A DNA stretch of 64,000 bases from an uncultured bacterium (GCA_945873205.1 CAMCCC010000001.1:124001-188000); one strand, 5' to 3'; positions 23,332-32,379 are shown, counted from the first letter of the stretch. The notes: a model not told the origin generated them from the letters alone. A program made the numbers and translations.

Positions 23332-24987
23332 ATGAGTCAAAAGCCGGAAAAAAACAAGCATGAGACTATGAAGAAAAAGCCGGAGAACAGTGCGCCAAAC
23401 AACAATACGATGATCGTTATCCGCCTTGTTGTGGCCTCTGTCATCTTTGCCGTCTCTCTCATTGTTAAAATGCCGGAATTTCTGAGCATCATTTTGCTTG
23501 TGCTTGCGGCTGCTGCTGCCGGATATGACATTGTTTTGCAGGCCATGAATTCCATCGAGGAAGGGGAGTACTTCTCTGTTCCTGTGGTCGTGGTATTTAT
23601 TGCGCTTTTGTCGTATTTTATTGGCTTCGCCATAGAAGGTGCAGCCCTCATTCTCCTGTATCAGATCGGCCTTATGCTCATCAACTATGCCGAGGAGCAC
23701 ACGAAGAAATCCGCGCTGGAATTGCTGGGCTATCAGGATGAGGCTGTGAAAGCCAAAATGGCCGCGCTTGTCAGTGATAAAGAGGCCACCAGTATGTCCC
23801 TTGAGTCTGTAATGAAAAGCAGCGCCGGCTCAGCTTTGAAGCTGGCTATGGTGCTGTCTGTGGTATATGCCGTCGCGCTTCCCATTTTTACCAACTATAC
23901 CTATATCGTTTCCATTCACCGGGCCCTTACCATCATCCTGATTGCCACACCGATGTCCGTTGTGGTGTCCATTCCTTTGGCCGCCATAGTCGGTATGTGC
24001 TACAGTGCCCAGCAGGGTGTGGTCATTGAAAAAGCCTCCAGTATTGAGGCCCTGGCAGATTCTACCGTGGCCATCTTTGACAAGGGCGGTATTTTCGCCG
24101 ATGAGTGCCCCAGAATCATTGCAATGTACTCAGATATCCTGGATTCCGGCACTTTTATGAACTTTGTGGCCCATTCCGTGTATTATTCCGACCAGCCCAT
24201 TGCCAAGGCGATTGCCGCCGCTTTTGACCAGGATTATCGCTTGGATGTGATCAGCAATTTCCGTGATATCCCCGGCTATGGTATGGAGCTGAGTATCGAC
24301 GGCATCCCTGTCTCTTTTGGCACCAGAGAGCTTTATTCCAGCAGGGAAGTGGAGCTGCCGGAGGATAATGCCGCCATCGGCCAGGCCTATTATATGGTCG
24401 TTGCCAATAAATACGTTGGCAAAGTTGTGGTTTCTTCCGAGGTGAATGAGGAGACCGAGAATCTCATTCCTGAGATGAAAGCCACCGGCATCAACAGATG
24501 CATTCTGCTCACCGAGGACAGCAAAGAAGTTGGGCAGCAGTTTGCCGAGCTGATGAACTTCAACGAGATGTATGCCCAGTGTGATACGGAGAAAAAGCTA
24601 GGCATCATCAGCGATATCGTCAAGCGGGAAAAAGGCGCTGTCCTGTTCATTTACTCCAGCGGAGTAGAAACCCACTCTGATGCTGCCGTTGATATCCGGG
24701 TGGGCAGCAAAGGCAAGTTTGCCGATGCGATCGTTGCCCCTGCGTATATCAACAATCTACCCTTTGCAAAGCAGGTGGCCGTTCGCGTCAAGGAGATCGC
24801 CATCGAGAACGCACTCTTTGCTTTCATCGTTAAGGCGATTCTGGTGTTCCTCAGTATCGTTGGATATTGCAATCTTTGGTTTGCCATTTTTATTGATATG
24901 GTCGCCGCTGTTGCCACCATCCTGAACACCATCCGGGTCACCAACGAATCACTGCTTACCACGCTTCGCTATAAGATGGGCCGTTAA
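23332..24987 (+). CDS. Degenerate P-type ATPase (probable pseudoenzyme)
   Basis: 551 residues, GGAGG upstream of ATG 23332. The overall P1B-ATPase layout is clear: membrane pairs, TM6-like ATPMSVVVSIPLAAIVG, the stretch KASSIEALADSTVAIFDK, and two C-terminal helices. Key residues are lost: DKTGT reads DKGGI (250-254), the CPC motif reads TPM (206-208), the A-domain is reduced to about 45 residues without TGE, and the GDGxND hinge is replaced by YSSGVETHSD. D250 survives but autophosphorylation and transport look unlikely. The frame is long and intact, arguing for a retained non-transport role. Partner or target unknown. Confidence 0.8.
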   Translation: MSQKPEKNKHETMKKKPENSAPNNNTMIVIRLVVASVIFAVSLIVKMPEFLSIILLVLAAAAAGYDIVLQAMNSIEEGEYFSVPVVVVFIALLSYFIGFAIEGAALILLYQIGLMLINYAEEHTKKSALELLGYQDEAVKAKMAALVSDKEATSMSLESVMKSSAGSALKLAMVLSVVYAVALPIFTNYTYIVSIHRALTIILIATPMSVVVSIPLAAIVGMCYSAQQGVVIEKASSIEALADSTVAIFDKGGIFADECPRIIAMYSDILDSGTFMNFVAHSVYYSDQPIAKAIAAAFDQDYRLDVISNFRDIPGYGMELSIDGIPVSFGTRELYSSREVELPEDNAAIGQAYYMVVANKYVGKVVVSSEVNEETENLIPEMKATGINRCILLTEDSKEVGQQFAELMNFNEMYAQCDTEKKLGIISDIVKREKGAVLFIYSSGVETHSDAAVDIRVGSKGKFADAIVAPAYINNLPFAKQVAVRVKEIAIENALFAFIVKAILVFLSIVGYCNLWFAIFIDMVAAVATILNTIRVTNESLLTTLRYKMGR

Positions 24988-24998
24988 TTTGATTATGC

Positions 24999-25032
24999 AA
25001 ACCGCCGAGGAATCAGCTCTCGGCGGTTTTTT
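24999..25032 (+). terminator. Terminator after the P-type-ATPase-like gene
   Basis: ACCGCCGAG/CTCGGCGGT stem and six T. The T tract runs into the -35 of the next promoter. Confidence 0.9.
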
Positions 25033-25033
25033 C

Positions 25034-25062
25034 TTGACAAGCAGACCTGGTTAACATATAAT
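25034..25062 (+). promoter_or_regulatory. Consensus sigma-A promoter for the Xer recombinase
   Basis: TTGACA (25034-25039), 17 bp, TATAAT (25057-25062). It leaves a leader of about 100 nt before the ATG. Confidence 0.8.
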
Positions 25063-25171
25063 AGTAAACGTAGGGGACATCATTCAGTCCCTGATCTATA
25101 TTTCCCTTTTGGTTCGCATAATATCAATTAAGCGAACTTAGAACTGGACTTTATAAAGGAAGGTTAACATA

Positions 25172-26176
25172 ATGAATCTAGATCAAATCCATGACGCGCC
25201 AGATCTCCTAATGGAGTTTCTGGAGTATCATTCCACGGTGCGCGGCCATTCCGATAAAACCATCGCCGGCTATTATCTGGATCTGAAAATTCTTTTCCGC
25301 TATATCAAACGCCGGCGCGGACTTGTCCCTGCCGATACCCCTTTCAATGAGATCGACATCAGCGACGTTGATCTGGACTTCATCAAGTCCATCCGTATTG
25401 AGGAACTCTACCGTTATCAGTCTTTTTCGCCGGAAATGACTGGCTCCGACCAATCCCTCTCTGCTGCCAGCCGCTGCCGCCGCACCTCCTCTGTCAAGTC
25501 CTTTTACAACTACCTGACTACAAAACGCCATCTTTTGGATTTTAACATTTGTCAAGAACTTGACATGCCCAAGCGCCCGGCTTCACTGCCCAGGTACCTG
25601 GAAGAAACCGAGTGTGAGCGTCTGCTGGCCGCCTGTGATGGTACCTATGCTCTGCGCGATTATTGCATCCTGATGCTGTTCATGTCCTGCGGTATGCGTG
25701 TTTCTGAGCTGGTCTCGTTGAACCTTTCGGATATTTATGAGGACCACCTGCGCGTTACCGGCAAAGGCAATAAAGAGCGGATAATCTACTTTGCCGAGGG
25801 CTGCCGGGAAGCCATCGATGACTATCTGGCCGTGCGAGACCCGGAAAAAATCGTTCCAGAGGACAAAAACGCCCTGTTTATCAGCCGGGATCAACGACGG
25901 ATCAGCGTCCGGGGCGTGCAGAAAATGGTGGAAAAAAAGCTGAAATTGGCCGGGCTGGACGCCACTCGTTATTCTCCCCATAAGCTGCGTCATACAGCAG
26001 CCACGCTGATGCTGAAGAATGGCGTGGATACTCGGGCACTGCAGGAGGTCTTGGGCCACAGCAATCTTAACACTACCCAGATCTATACCCACCTGGATAA
26101 CGCCGCTCTCCACGAAGCCGCCATGGCCAACCCCATCGGCAGAAAAACCCGGGCAGAAATTGAAGATGAGATTTAA
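25172..26176 (+). CDS. xerD: XerC/XerD-type tyrosine recombinase
   Basis: 334 residues. N-terminal SAM-like core-binding domain (TIAGYYLDLKILFRYIK), C-terminal catalytic domain with Arg in GMRVSELVSLNL, Lys in TGKGNKER, HKLRH, LGHSN and nucleophile Tyr in TTQIYTH. Resolves chromosome dimers at dif; the single-gene chromosomal setting fits a housekeeping Xer rather than a phage integrase. xerC versus xerD is not decided by sequence. Confidence 0.85.
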   Translation: MNLDQIHDAPDLLMEFLEYHSTVRGHSDKTIAGYYLDLKILFRYIKRRRGLVPADTPFNEIDISDVDLDFIKSIRIEELYRYQSFSPEMTGSDQSLSAASRCRRTSSVKSFYNYLTTKRHLLDFNICQELDMPKRPASLPRYLEETECERLLAACDGTYALRDYCILMLFMSCGMRVSELVSLNLSDIYEDHLRVTGKGNKERIIYFAEGCREAIDDYLAVRDPEKIVPEDKNALFISRDQRRISVRGVQKMVEKKLKLAGLDATRYSPHKLRHTAATLMLKNGVDTRALQEVLGHSNLNTTQIYTHLDNAALHEAAMANPIGRKTRAEIEDEI

Positions 26177-26211
26177 AAATAGTGCTGCAAATAAGATGCA
26201 GCACTATTTTT
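26175..26211. terminator. Bidirectional terminator after xer
   Basis: AAATAGTGCTGCA/TGCAGCACTATTT stem with A5 before and T5 after. It also contains the stop of the convergent DUF6873 gene. Confidence 0.88.
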
Positions 26212-26956
26212 CAGTTATGGGAATTCCAGAACCGATATCAAAAATTGACCGTTCTGTCAGATAAACAGCCTCAATTTCATGGGCTTTCAGAAAACATAAA
26301 ATATCTTTTTTGCTTGGATGCAAATCCAAAGTCCCGGTAAACGCAAGTTTGCTACGCGAGATTTTGAACGACGAACCGCCTATAAAACCAAAACTGAATC
26401 CATCCAGCGTAATATAACCCGGTTCAATCAGCAAAACATCCAACCCAGCCTCCCTGGCAGCGGCCTCTACTCCCCTGTCGGCTGTGATGATCGCCCCTTC
26501 ATCTACCACGCAGACCGAGCACTTCGCATACCCCTGCCTGCAATCTATGATCTCAAATCCTTCATCTGTTAAATAATTGACGGTCTCTATTGGAACAATG
26601 GACTTGTTACAGATTGCATATTTACCGCAGATACAGACATTCAACTGGGCATCTCCGGGATAGGCGGCGGATTGAAGGATATCGGGATAATCCAGAGCAA
26701 ATCCCATGGAGTTAAGCCGGTCTGCAAAGCGACTTCCCTGCAAATGGGGCGCCAGCCATAGACAGTTTCCTCCCGTATGCAGCACGGACAGGTCCCCATG
26801 GCCGGAGAGCCTGGGATCGACAAAACCATTACCCGGTACGGGTACAGCATTTATACCCAGTTTTTGCAGTGGTTTTTCCAGCAATTCTAAATATTTTTCC
26901 CCAATAAGGACGGTTTCCGCCATCTCCGGCAGGTTGGAATTTTCAACGGCTTTCAC
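26204..26956 (-). CDS. DUF6873 GME-fold protein
   Basis: About 250 residues; start uncertain. A GTG at 26956 with an upstream GGGG overlaps the radA end; ATG 26923 is the alternative. Distinctive blocks: LSGHGDLSVLHTGGNCLWLA, GFALDYPDIL, CGKYAICNKSIVP and LTERSIFDIGSGIPITE. These match an uncharacterised Clostridia family with an arginine-deiminase-like (GME) fold. The metal or substrate is unknown. It follows radA as its probable co-transcribed partner. Confidence 0.7.
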   Translation of the reverse strand: MKAVENSNLPEMAETVLIGEKYLELLEKPLQKLGINAVPVPGNGFVDPRLSGHGDLSVLHTGGNCLWLAPHLQGSRFADRLNSMGFALDYPDILQSAAYPGDAQLNVCICGKYAICNKSIVPIETVNYLTDEGFEIIDCRQGYAKCSVCVVDEGAIITADRGVEAAAREAGLDVLLIEPGYITLDGFSFGFIGGSSFKISRSKLAFTGTLDLHPSKKDILCFLKAHEIEAVYLTERSIFDIGSGIPITEK

Positions 26957-28328
26957 GCTTTTTCCCCAAGACGGCAGCCATGGCCTCCCCAATATTCTTT
27001 ACCGCAATCAGCTCCAGCCCCTCAAAGTGCTTCACCTCATCCCGCACATGGGCTGGAATGACGCAGCGCTTGAAACCCAGCCGGGCGATCTCACCCAGGC
27101 GCTGGTTCAGGGCGCTGACGCTGCGGATTTCCCCGGAAAGGCCAACCTCACCAAAGGCAGCCAGATCGGTGCCCAGGGGCCGGTCCAAAAAGCTGGAGGC
27201 CACCGCCAGCACCGTGGCCAGATCGGCCGCCGGCTCATCAAGACTCAAACCGCCAATCACATTGATGTAAGCGTCGCAGTTGCTGACCGGCAGACCGCCC
27301 CGCTTTTCCAAAACGGCCAACAGCATGGCCGCCCTGTTGTAATCGATGCCATTGCAGCGGCGGGCCGCGTTATAGGCGGCGGGCGCCACCAATGCCTGCA
27401 CCTCGGCCAGAATGGGCCGTGTCCCCTCAACAATACAGGAAACGCAGGTACCTGGGCTGTTTTCCGGCCTGCCGCTGAGAAAGACCTCAGAAGGATTCTC
27501 AACGCAGCGCAGGCCCTTGTCTACCATTTCGAAAACACCGATCTCATTGGTGGAGCCAAAGCGATTCTTGGCCGCCCGCAGGATACGGAAGCTGGTGCTC
27601 CGTTCTCCCTCAAAGTAAAGGACACAGTCCACCATATGCTCAAGCACCTTGGGTCCGGCGATGCTGCCCTCCTTGTTGATGTGACCAACAACAAATACCG
27701 TCAGCCCCTTTTCCTTGGTCACCCGCATGATCCGCATGGTGCACTCTTTGATCTGGCTCAGGCTGCCGGGAGCGGAGCTGACCTCCCCGTCGGACACGGT
27801 CTGTATGGAGTCAATAATCACAATATCCGGCGAAACTTCGTCAATGGCAGCGATAATATTGTCCAAATCCGTCTCTGCCAGCACATAGGTGTCCCCACCG
27901 TCCACGCCCAGACGCATAGCCCGCAGCTTCAGCTGGCGTTCACTTTCTTCGCCGGTGACATAGAGGACGGTTTTCCCGGCGTCCAGACTGCCGCACATTT
28001 GCAGCAGCAGCGTGGACTTGCCAATACCCGGCGCGCCGCCCACCAGATTCAGTGAGCCTACCACCGCACCGCCGCCCAGCACACGGTCAAATTCCGATAT
28101 GCCAGTGACGAAGCGGATCTCGGCGCTGGTGTCCAGCTCGGATATGCGCTTTATCGGGCCGCTGTTACGGGCAGCCTTGCCGGAGGATGTGCCCTTCCTC
28201 CGGCTGTCAGCGCCGAGTTTCACTTCCTCCAGCGTATTCCAGGCCCCGCAGGCCGGGCATTTGCCCGCCCAGTTGGCCGTCTCGTTGCCGCAGGCAGAGC
28301 AGCAATAAATTGTCTTTTGTTTTGCCAT
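26943..28328 (-). CDS. radA: DNA repair protein RadA
   Basis: 461 residues. N-terminal zinc finger (CCSACGN...CPACGAW), RecA-like core with Walker A GAPGIGKSTLLLQ and the RadA-specific KNRFGSTNEIGVF motif, C-terminal Lon-like domain (ALNQRLGEIARLGFKRCVIP). DnaB-type helicase that extends recombination intermediates. CGGAG upstream of the ATG. Confidence 0.95.
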   Translation of the reverse strand: MAKQKTIYCCSACGNETANWAGKCPACGAWNTLEEVKLGADSRRKGTSSGKAARNSGPIKRISELDTSAEIRFVTGISEFDRVLGGGAVVGSLNLVGGAPGIGKSTLLLQMCGSLDAGKTVLYVTGEESERQLKLRAMRLGVDGGDTYVLAETDLDNIIAAIDEVSPDIVIIDSIQTVSDGEVSSAPGSLSQIKECTMRIMRVTKEKGLTVFVVGHINKEGSIAGPKVLEHMVDCVLYFEGERSTSFRILRAAKNRFGSTNEIGVFEMVDKGLRCVENPSEVFLSGRPENSPGTCVSCIVEGTRPILAEVQALVAPAAYNAARRCNGIDYNRAAMLLAVLEKRGGLPVSNCDAYINVIGGLSLDEPAADLATVLAVASSFLDRPLGTDLAAFGEVGLSGEIRSVSALNQRLGEIARLGFKRCVIPAHVRDEVKHFEGLELIAVKNIGEAMAAVLGKKRESR

Positions 28329-28343
28329 AATATTCTCCGTTTA

Positions 28344-29066
28344 TCAGGTGCCGGTAAGCCCTGTTCTATATTGCAGATAGGACGCCATCAGTACAGTTGA
28401 CAGCGTGGTCTGATAACTGCTGTCGCTGAGCTTTCCCAAGTCGGAAAGATTGGATAAAAACCCGCATTCCACCAGGATGGCCGGGCAGGAAACATGATTG
28501 AGCACATACAGCTTTCTTGACGCCGGCTCAGCCACCCGGCGGTTTCCAGGATACAGGCTGCCAATAAGATTCTGATGGGTCAGCTTCCCCAGGCTTTCGC
28601 TGGACTCCGTGGCCGCGTAGAGGACCTGGGGACCGCTGGGCTGGCCGGTGGGATAACAGTTCTGGTGAATGCTGATCAATACCGGGTTCTCCGCCGCGTT
28701 TACAAAATCGGCCCTGCTCACCAGATCCTCATGCTCGCTGTATCTTTCCGGGCCGGATCTGCTGCTGTCATCCTGGCGGGTCATTACATTTTCCAGGGCA
28801 TAAAACTCCGCCAAAGCCCGCAGCTTCAGAGCAATGGCCAGATTGATATCGCTTTCTTTTGTACCGTCCGCCGCTACCGCGCCTCCGTCGATGCCGCCAT
28901 GACCGGGGTCAATCACCAGGGTGAAGTCCCCCATGCTGCCTGCGGCATCGGAAGTTTCCTCCGGCTTCGGCCCCAGGATACTGATGGCGATTGCTACAAC
29001 CAGTAAAATTGCCACGATGATCAGCGCGGTCTTATTCCCGCCTTTGACCTTAAATATACAGTACAT
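28344..29066 (-). CDS. cwlD: CwlD-like N-acetylmuramoyl-L-alanine amidase
   Basis: 240 residues. Membrane anchor at about residues 13-33, then Amidase_3 domain: LVIDPGHGGIDGGAV (zinc His), KESDINLAIALKL (zinc Glu/catalytic region), SIHQN (zinc His), and ILVECGFLSN. Size and single-domain layout match CwlD, which with PdaA forms muramic-delta-lactam in spore cortex. GAGGG before the ATG. Next to spoIVA. Confidence 0.85.
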   Translation of the reverse strand: MYCIFKVKGGNKTALIIVAILLVVAIAISILGPKPEETSDAAGSMGDFTLVIDPGHGGIDGGAVAADGTKESDINLAIALKLRALAEFYALENVMTRQDDSSRSGPERYSEHEDLVSRADFVNAAENPVLISIHQNCYPTGQPSGPQVLYAATESSESLGKLTHQNLIGSLYPGNRRVAEPASRKLYVLNHVSCPAILVECGFLSNLSDLGKLSDSSYQTTLSTVLMASYLQYRTGLTGT

Positions 29067-29102
29067 ACCAAACCCTCAGCAATGTATTTGAGGTCAGGAC
29101 TT

Positions 29103-29131
29103 ATTATATATGCAGAAAATTGCTCCGTCAA
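29103..29131 (-). promoter_or_regulatory. Candidate promoter for cwlD
   Basis: Minus strand TTGACG (29126-29131), 17 bp, TATAAT (29103-29108), about 37 bp before the ATG. Sigma-A-like rather than sporulation-specific, which is unexpected for cwlD. Confidence 0.6.
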
Positions 29132-29139
29132 CCATGAGC

Positions 29140-30618
29140 TCAAAGCAAAATGCAGATAAGTCCCCCGCTGCCCTCATTGATTATCCGCTGTAATGTCTCC
29201 TGAATCTTGTCTTTGGCGCTCTGGGGCAGCGACTCGATTTTGGACGTCAGCCCCTCCTCAGCAATGTCGTACAGAGATTTGCCAAAGATGTTGGACTGCC
29301 ATATCCGATTCACATCCCCGTCGAAGCCCTGCAGAAGGAAGTTTATAATATCCTCGGAGGCCGTTTCCCCGCCGATGGCCGGGGTAACCTCCGTCTCAAT
29401 ATTGGTCATCATCATATGGATCGCCGGGGCATTGGCTTTCAGCTTCACGCTGTATTTCCCGCCCTGCCGTACGATCTGAGGCTCCTCCAGCTGCATCTGG
29501 GAGGAGTCGGGCATGACTACCCCATAGCCCTTTGTGCGCACATCTTCCAGAGCGGAGCGCAGTTTGTCGTAATCCTGCTTCACAGCGCTCATTTCTGCCA
29601 GGGTGGAAATCAGATCACCGTCATTGTTCACCTGTATTCCTGTCTGTTCACTGATGGTCTTATAATACAATGTTCTCGGTAAACAAACGTTTACTTCAAC
29701 ATTTCCGCTGCCTAAATCGCTTTTCCCGATCTTTACCTCGCTGATATTCTCGCATTGGGCCAGTTTACCCACGGAATCATAGCAGTCCTTGATCTTGCAA
29801 ACGCCGTCACAGCTATTCAGTATATTCCCAAAAATCTCTTCTCTCAGCTCGTTATCATCCGGCAGCGCCTCCAGCCACTCCGGCAGAAACAATCCAATCG
29901 ACTTCAGCGGGAATTCTTCCAGCACCGAGCGAATGATACAGGCGATGCCGTCTTCCTCCAGCTTCAGGCAGTTCACCCGCAGGCAGCGTACATCGTATTT
30001 TTCGCTGATTTCCCTGGCCGTCTCCACCGCCTGTTCAACCTCCGGATCTGCGCAGTTGAGCAGAACGATAAACGGCTTTCCGATCTCTTTCAGCTCATGG
30101 ATTACCCTTTCCTCCGGCTCCAGATATTTTTCCCTGGGAATATCACATATGCTGCCGTCGGTGGTGATGACGATGCCGATGGTGGAGTGCTCGGTAATCA
30201 CTTTATAGGTTCCCTTTTCTGCCGCCTCGGTCATGCTGATCTCGTGGTCGAACCATGGGGTTGTGACCATGCGTTCTTCCCCGTCCTCAAACTGGCCTGC
30301 CGCGCCATCCACCATATACCCTACGCAGTCCACCAGGCGTACGGCCAGTTCCGTGTTCCCCGCCAGAGAAATGTTCACCGGGTTCTCCGGCACGAACTTG
30401 GGCTCCGCCGTCATGATGGTCTTGCCGGAGCCGCTCTGGGGCAGCTCATCCTTGGCCCGTTCCTTCATGTAGGTATTGTCTATCTGCGGTATCACCAGCT
30501 TTTCCATGAACCTTTTGATAAAGGTGGACTTGCCGGTTCTGACCGGGCCAACAACGCCAAGCATGAAAGCCCCGTCAGTCCTTGTCGCAATATCACGATA
30601 AATATTTGTATCAGTCAT
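29140..30618 (-). CDS. spoIVA: Stage IV sporulation protein A
   Basis: 492 residues, the same length as the B. subtilis protein. ATPase that polymerises on the forespore surface as the coat basement. Walker A GPVRTGKST, switch region DCVGYMVDGA, the GKTIMTAEPKFVP block and the C terminus GGLICILL are characteristic. It is recruited by SpoVM and binds SipL, both encoded at 2.6-4.2 kb. Its ribosome-binding site GGAGGT lies in a hairpin arm (30624-30672). Confidence 0.97.
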   Translation of the reverse strand: MTDTNIYRDIATRTDGAFMLGVVGPVRTGKSTFIKRFMEKLVIPQIDNTYMKERAKDELPQSGSGKTIMTAEPKFVPENPVNISLAGNTELAVRLVDCVGYMVDGAAGQFEDGEERMVTTPWFDHEISMTEAAEKGTYKVITEHSTIGIVITTDGSICDIPREKYLEPEERVIHELKEIGKPFIVLLNCADPEVEQAVETAREISEKYDVRCLRVNCLKLEEDGIACIIRSVLEEFPLKSIGLFLPEWLEALPDDNELREEIFGNILNSCDGVCKIKDCYDSVGKLAQCENISEVKIGKSDLGSGNVEVNVCLPRTLYYKTISEQTGIQVNNDGDLISTLAEMSAVKQDYDKLRSALEDVRTKGYGVVMPDSSQMQLEEPQIVRQGGKYSVKLKANAPAIHMMMTNIETEVTPAIGGETASEDIINFLLQGFDGDVNRIWQSNIFGKSLYDIAEEGLTSKIESLPQSAKDKIQETLQRIINEGSGGLICILL

Positions 30619-30682
30619 AAAAAACCTCCGCTCTCATGTTCTCGTTTGTTCGAGTTTATGAGCAGCGGAGGTGCTTTATGAC
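30619..30682 (-). promoter_or_regulatory. Nested terminator-like hairpin, sigma-E-like promoter and ribosome-binding site of spoIVA
   Basis: Minus strand: hairpin ACCTCCGC (30665-30672) with GCGGAGGT (30624-30631), CTCAT/ATGAG and CTCG/CGAG inside, then six T (30619-30624) directly before the ATG. It has the form of a terminator for the upstream nif3-like gene. Its 3' arm is the spoIVA Shine-Dalgarno. TCATAAA (30675-30681), 14 bp, CATAAACT (30653-30660) is a good sigma-E match; a start about 7 nt on would fall in the loop, giving an mRNA that lacks the 5' arm. Confidence 0.7.
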
Positions 30683-30689
30683 AAGCATC

Positions 30690-31442
30690 TCAGGCAAAGC
30701 GGATCACCTGATGATGCCTCTTGGATATGGTAAATTTCGTTTCGGGAAAGGCGGCTCTCAGCCTCTGGGCCATCACCGGGATGACCAGGTTTTCCGTACA
30801 GAAGTGGTCCCCGTCGATGAGATTGATCCCCAGCTCCTGGGCCTCCAGAAACTGATGGTACTTGATATCTGCGGTGAGGTAGGTGTCGCAGCCCAGACGG
30901 TAAGCCGTTTCCAGGCTATCCCCGCCGGAGCCGCCCATCACCGCCAGCTTAAAAACCTGCCTGCCGCTGTCATAATAACGCAGCCCGGATGTTTTCAAAA
31001 CCGCCTTGCAGAAGGGCAGAAACTCCTCCATAGACATGGCCTTGCCAAGCCTTCCTACCCGGCCGCAGCCATATTCGTCCAATCCGCCCAGGACCTGGGC
31101 CCCCAGGGCCGCCATCAGCGCGTCGTTCACGCCGCCCTGGGCAATGTCCAGGTTGGTGTGCATGGAGATTACCCCGATCTGATACTGTGCCAGCCGCAGC
31201 AGCTTCTCATCGGTCACAGATTTAAGGGGACTGAAGATCAGCGGATGGTGGGATAGGATCAGTTCCGCGCCCAGTTCTGCGGCCTCATCCACAACAGCGG
31301 AAGTGACGTCCAGGGCCAGCAGTGCTTTGGTCACGGCAGCGGTCTCCCGACCGAAGAGAAAGCCGGAATTGTCAAAGCTCAGCTGCAGCTCCAGGGGCGC
31401 CAGAGCACAAAGATTTTCAAAAATGTCTTTCGCAGTAACCAT
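30690..31442 (-). CDS. Nif3-like dinuclear metal centre protein
   Basis: 250 residues. NIF3/YqfO family (annotated as GTP cyclohydrolase I type 2 homologue). Metal-binding His/Asp motifs LILSHHPLIF, SMHTNLD, and C-terminal DGDHFCTENLV. Length matches the short form without the inserted PII-like domain. Function not settled in the family. Follows trmK by 3 bp, the standard Firmicute pair. Confidence 0.9.
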   Translation of the reverse strand: MVTAKDIFENLCALAPLELQLSFDNSGFLFGRETAAVTKALLALDVTSAVVDEAAELGAELILSHHPLIFSPLKSVTDEKLLRLAQYQIGVISMHTNLDIAQGGVNDALMAALGAQVLGGLDEYGCGRVGRLGKAMSMEEFLPFCKAVLKTSGLRYYDSGRQVFKLAVMGGSGGDSLETAYRLGCDTYLTADIKYHQFLEAQELGINLIDGDHFCTENLVIPVMAQRLRAAFPETKFTISKRHHQVIRFA

Positions 31443-31445
31443 TTT

Positions 31446-32120
31446 TTACCCCAACCTTTCCAGATCTTCCAGAATCTCCCGGTAAAGCCTGTACGCAGGC
31501 AATCCTGCCCCGGCAGCATTTTTTTCCATCCCGGCAATGGCCGCCTCAAAGCGTTTGATCAGCTTTTGCCGCTGCTGCTCATACAGCTCCCAATCGGTGC
31601 AAAGCTGCTTCTTGCCAAGGAACAGCTCCCCATCACTAAGCCTGGTGGAGCCGCCAAAGCGGGCCACGATCAGTTGATACAGATTTCCACCTTCCGGAAC
31701 CAGGTCCTCAGCCAGGATCTCAAACTCATTGTTGACCAGCCAATAGCGCAGCACCTCGCTTTTGGTCATGGGCTGCAAAATCAGCTTGTAGCGCCGGTCC
31801 ATGCACCACTCGGCCAGGTCCAGTATCCTGCAGATCATATCCCCGCCCATTCCGGCAATAATGATCGTATCCACAGCTTCCGGCTTGCATTGTTCCAGCC
31901 CGTCGCAAAGCTGGAAGGTGATCCTGTCCGCAACACCGGCCCTCTCCGCGTTCTCTCTGGCTTTTTGCAGCGGGGCGGCGTTAATGTCCGCGGCAATAAT
32001 GTTTCCCCGATAGCCATGGCTCGCCATCCAGACCGGAAGGTGACCGTGGTCAGTTCCCACGTCGATCAGTCCACGCCCCGGCTCGATGTATTTGACGATT
32101 GCGTGCATCCTCTTGTTCAT
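31446..32120 (-). CDS. trmK: tRNA (adenine22-N1)-methyltransferase
   Basis: 224 residues from MNKRMHAIVKYI, with AGGAGG 5 bp upstream; the longer frame lacks support. SAM-binding motif LIDVGTDHGHLPVWM, then AADINAAPL and the family signature IIIAGMGGDMICRIL. Methylates N1 of A22 in tRNA. Paired with the nif3-like gene as usual. Confidence 0.92.
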   Translation of the reverse strand: MNKRMHAIVKYIEPGRGLIDVGTDHGHLPVWMASHGYRGNIIAADINAAPLQKARENAERAGVADRITFQLCDGLEQCKPEAVDTIIIAGMGGDMICRILDLAEWCMDRRYKLILQPMTKSEVLRYWLVNNEFEILAEDLVPEGGNLYQLIVARFGGSTRLSDGELFLGKKQLCTDWELYEQQRQKLIKRFEAAIAGMEKNAAGAGLPAYRLYREILEDLERLG

Positions 32121-32132
32121 GCCAACCTCCTG

Positions 32133-32163
32133 AAAAAACAAAAGCCGGAACAAGTCCGGCTTT
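32133..32163 (-). terminator. Terminator after the DUF1858 gene
   Basis: Minus strand AAAGCCGGAC/TCCGGCTTT stem followed by TGTTTTTTC. Confidence 0.85.
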
Positions 32164-32178
32164 CATGTGTGCTGATAC

Positions 32179-32379
32179 TCAGGCGGTCTCAAGGAAAGCC
32201 TTGAGGTAAACCAGGAACTCATCCGGGTCAACGCCGTGGGCGGCGCAGGCCTGCTCCAGGGTCTCACCGCTGGCCAGGGCACAGCCCATGCAGTGCATAC
32301 CAATCTCCATAAAGGCGGGCATGGCCTGGGGGCAGTTCTCAATAATCTCAGCAATCCGGGTCTCTCTGGTAATTTCCAT
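32179..32379 (-). CDS. DUF1858 small redox-disulfide protein
   Basis: 66 residues from MEITRETRIAEII with GAGGTGA upstream. Family block IIENCPQAMPAFMEIGMHCM then GCALASGETLEQAC; the CMGC pair is the redox disulfide typical of this hybrid-cluster-associated group. Partner unknown. Stands alone between two terminators. Confidence 0.85.
   Translation of the reverse strand: MEITRETRIAEIIENCPQAMPAFMEIGMHCMGCALASGETLEQACAAHGVDPDEFLVYLKAFLETA

Noticed and set aside
30636-31256. Plus-strand open frame with a good GGAGGT before an ATG at 30678
   Set aside because: The GGAGGT is the other arm of the spoIVA hairpin, and the frame is antisense to the clearly coding nif3-like gene.
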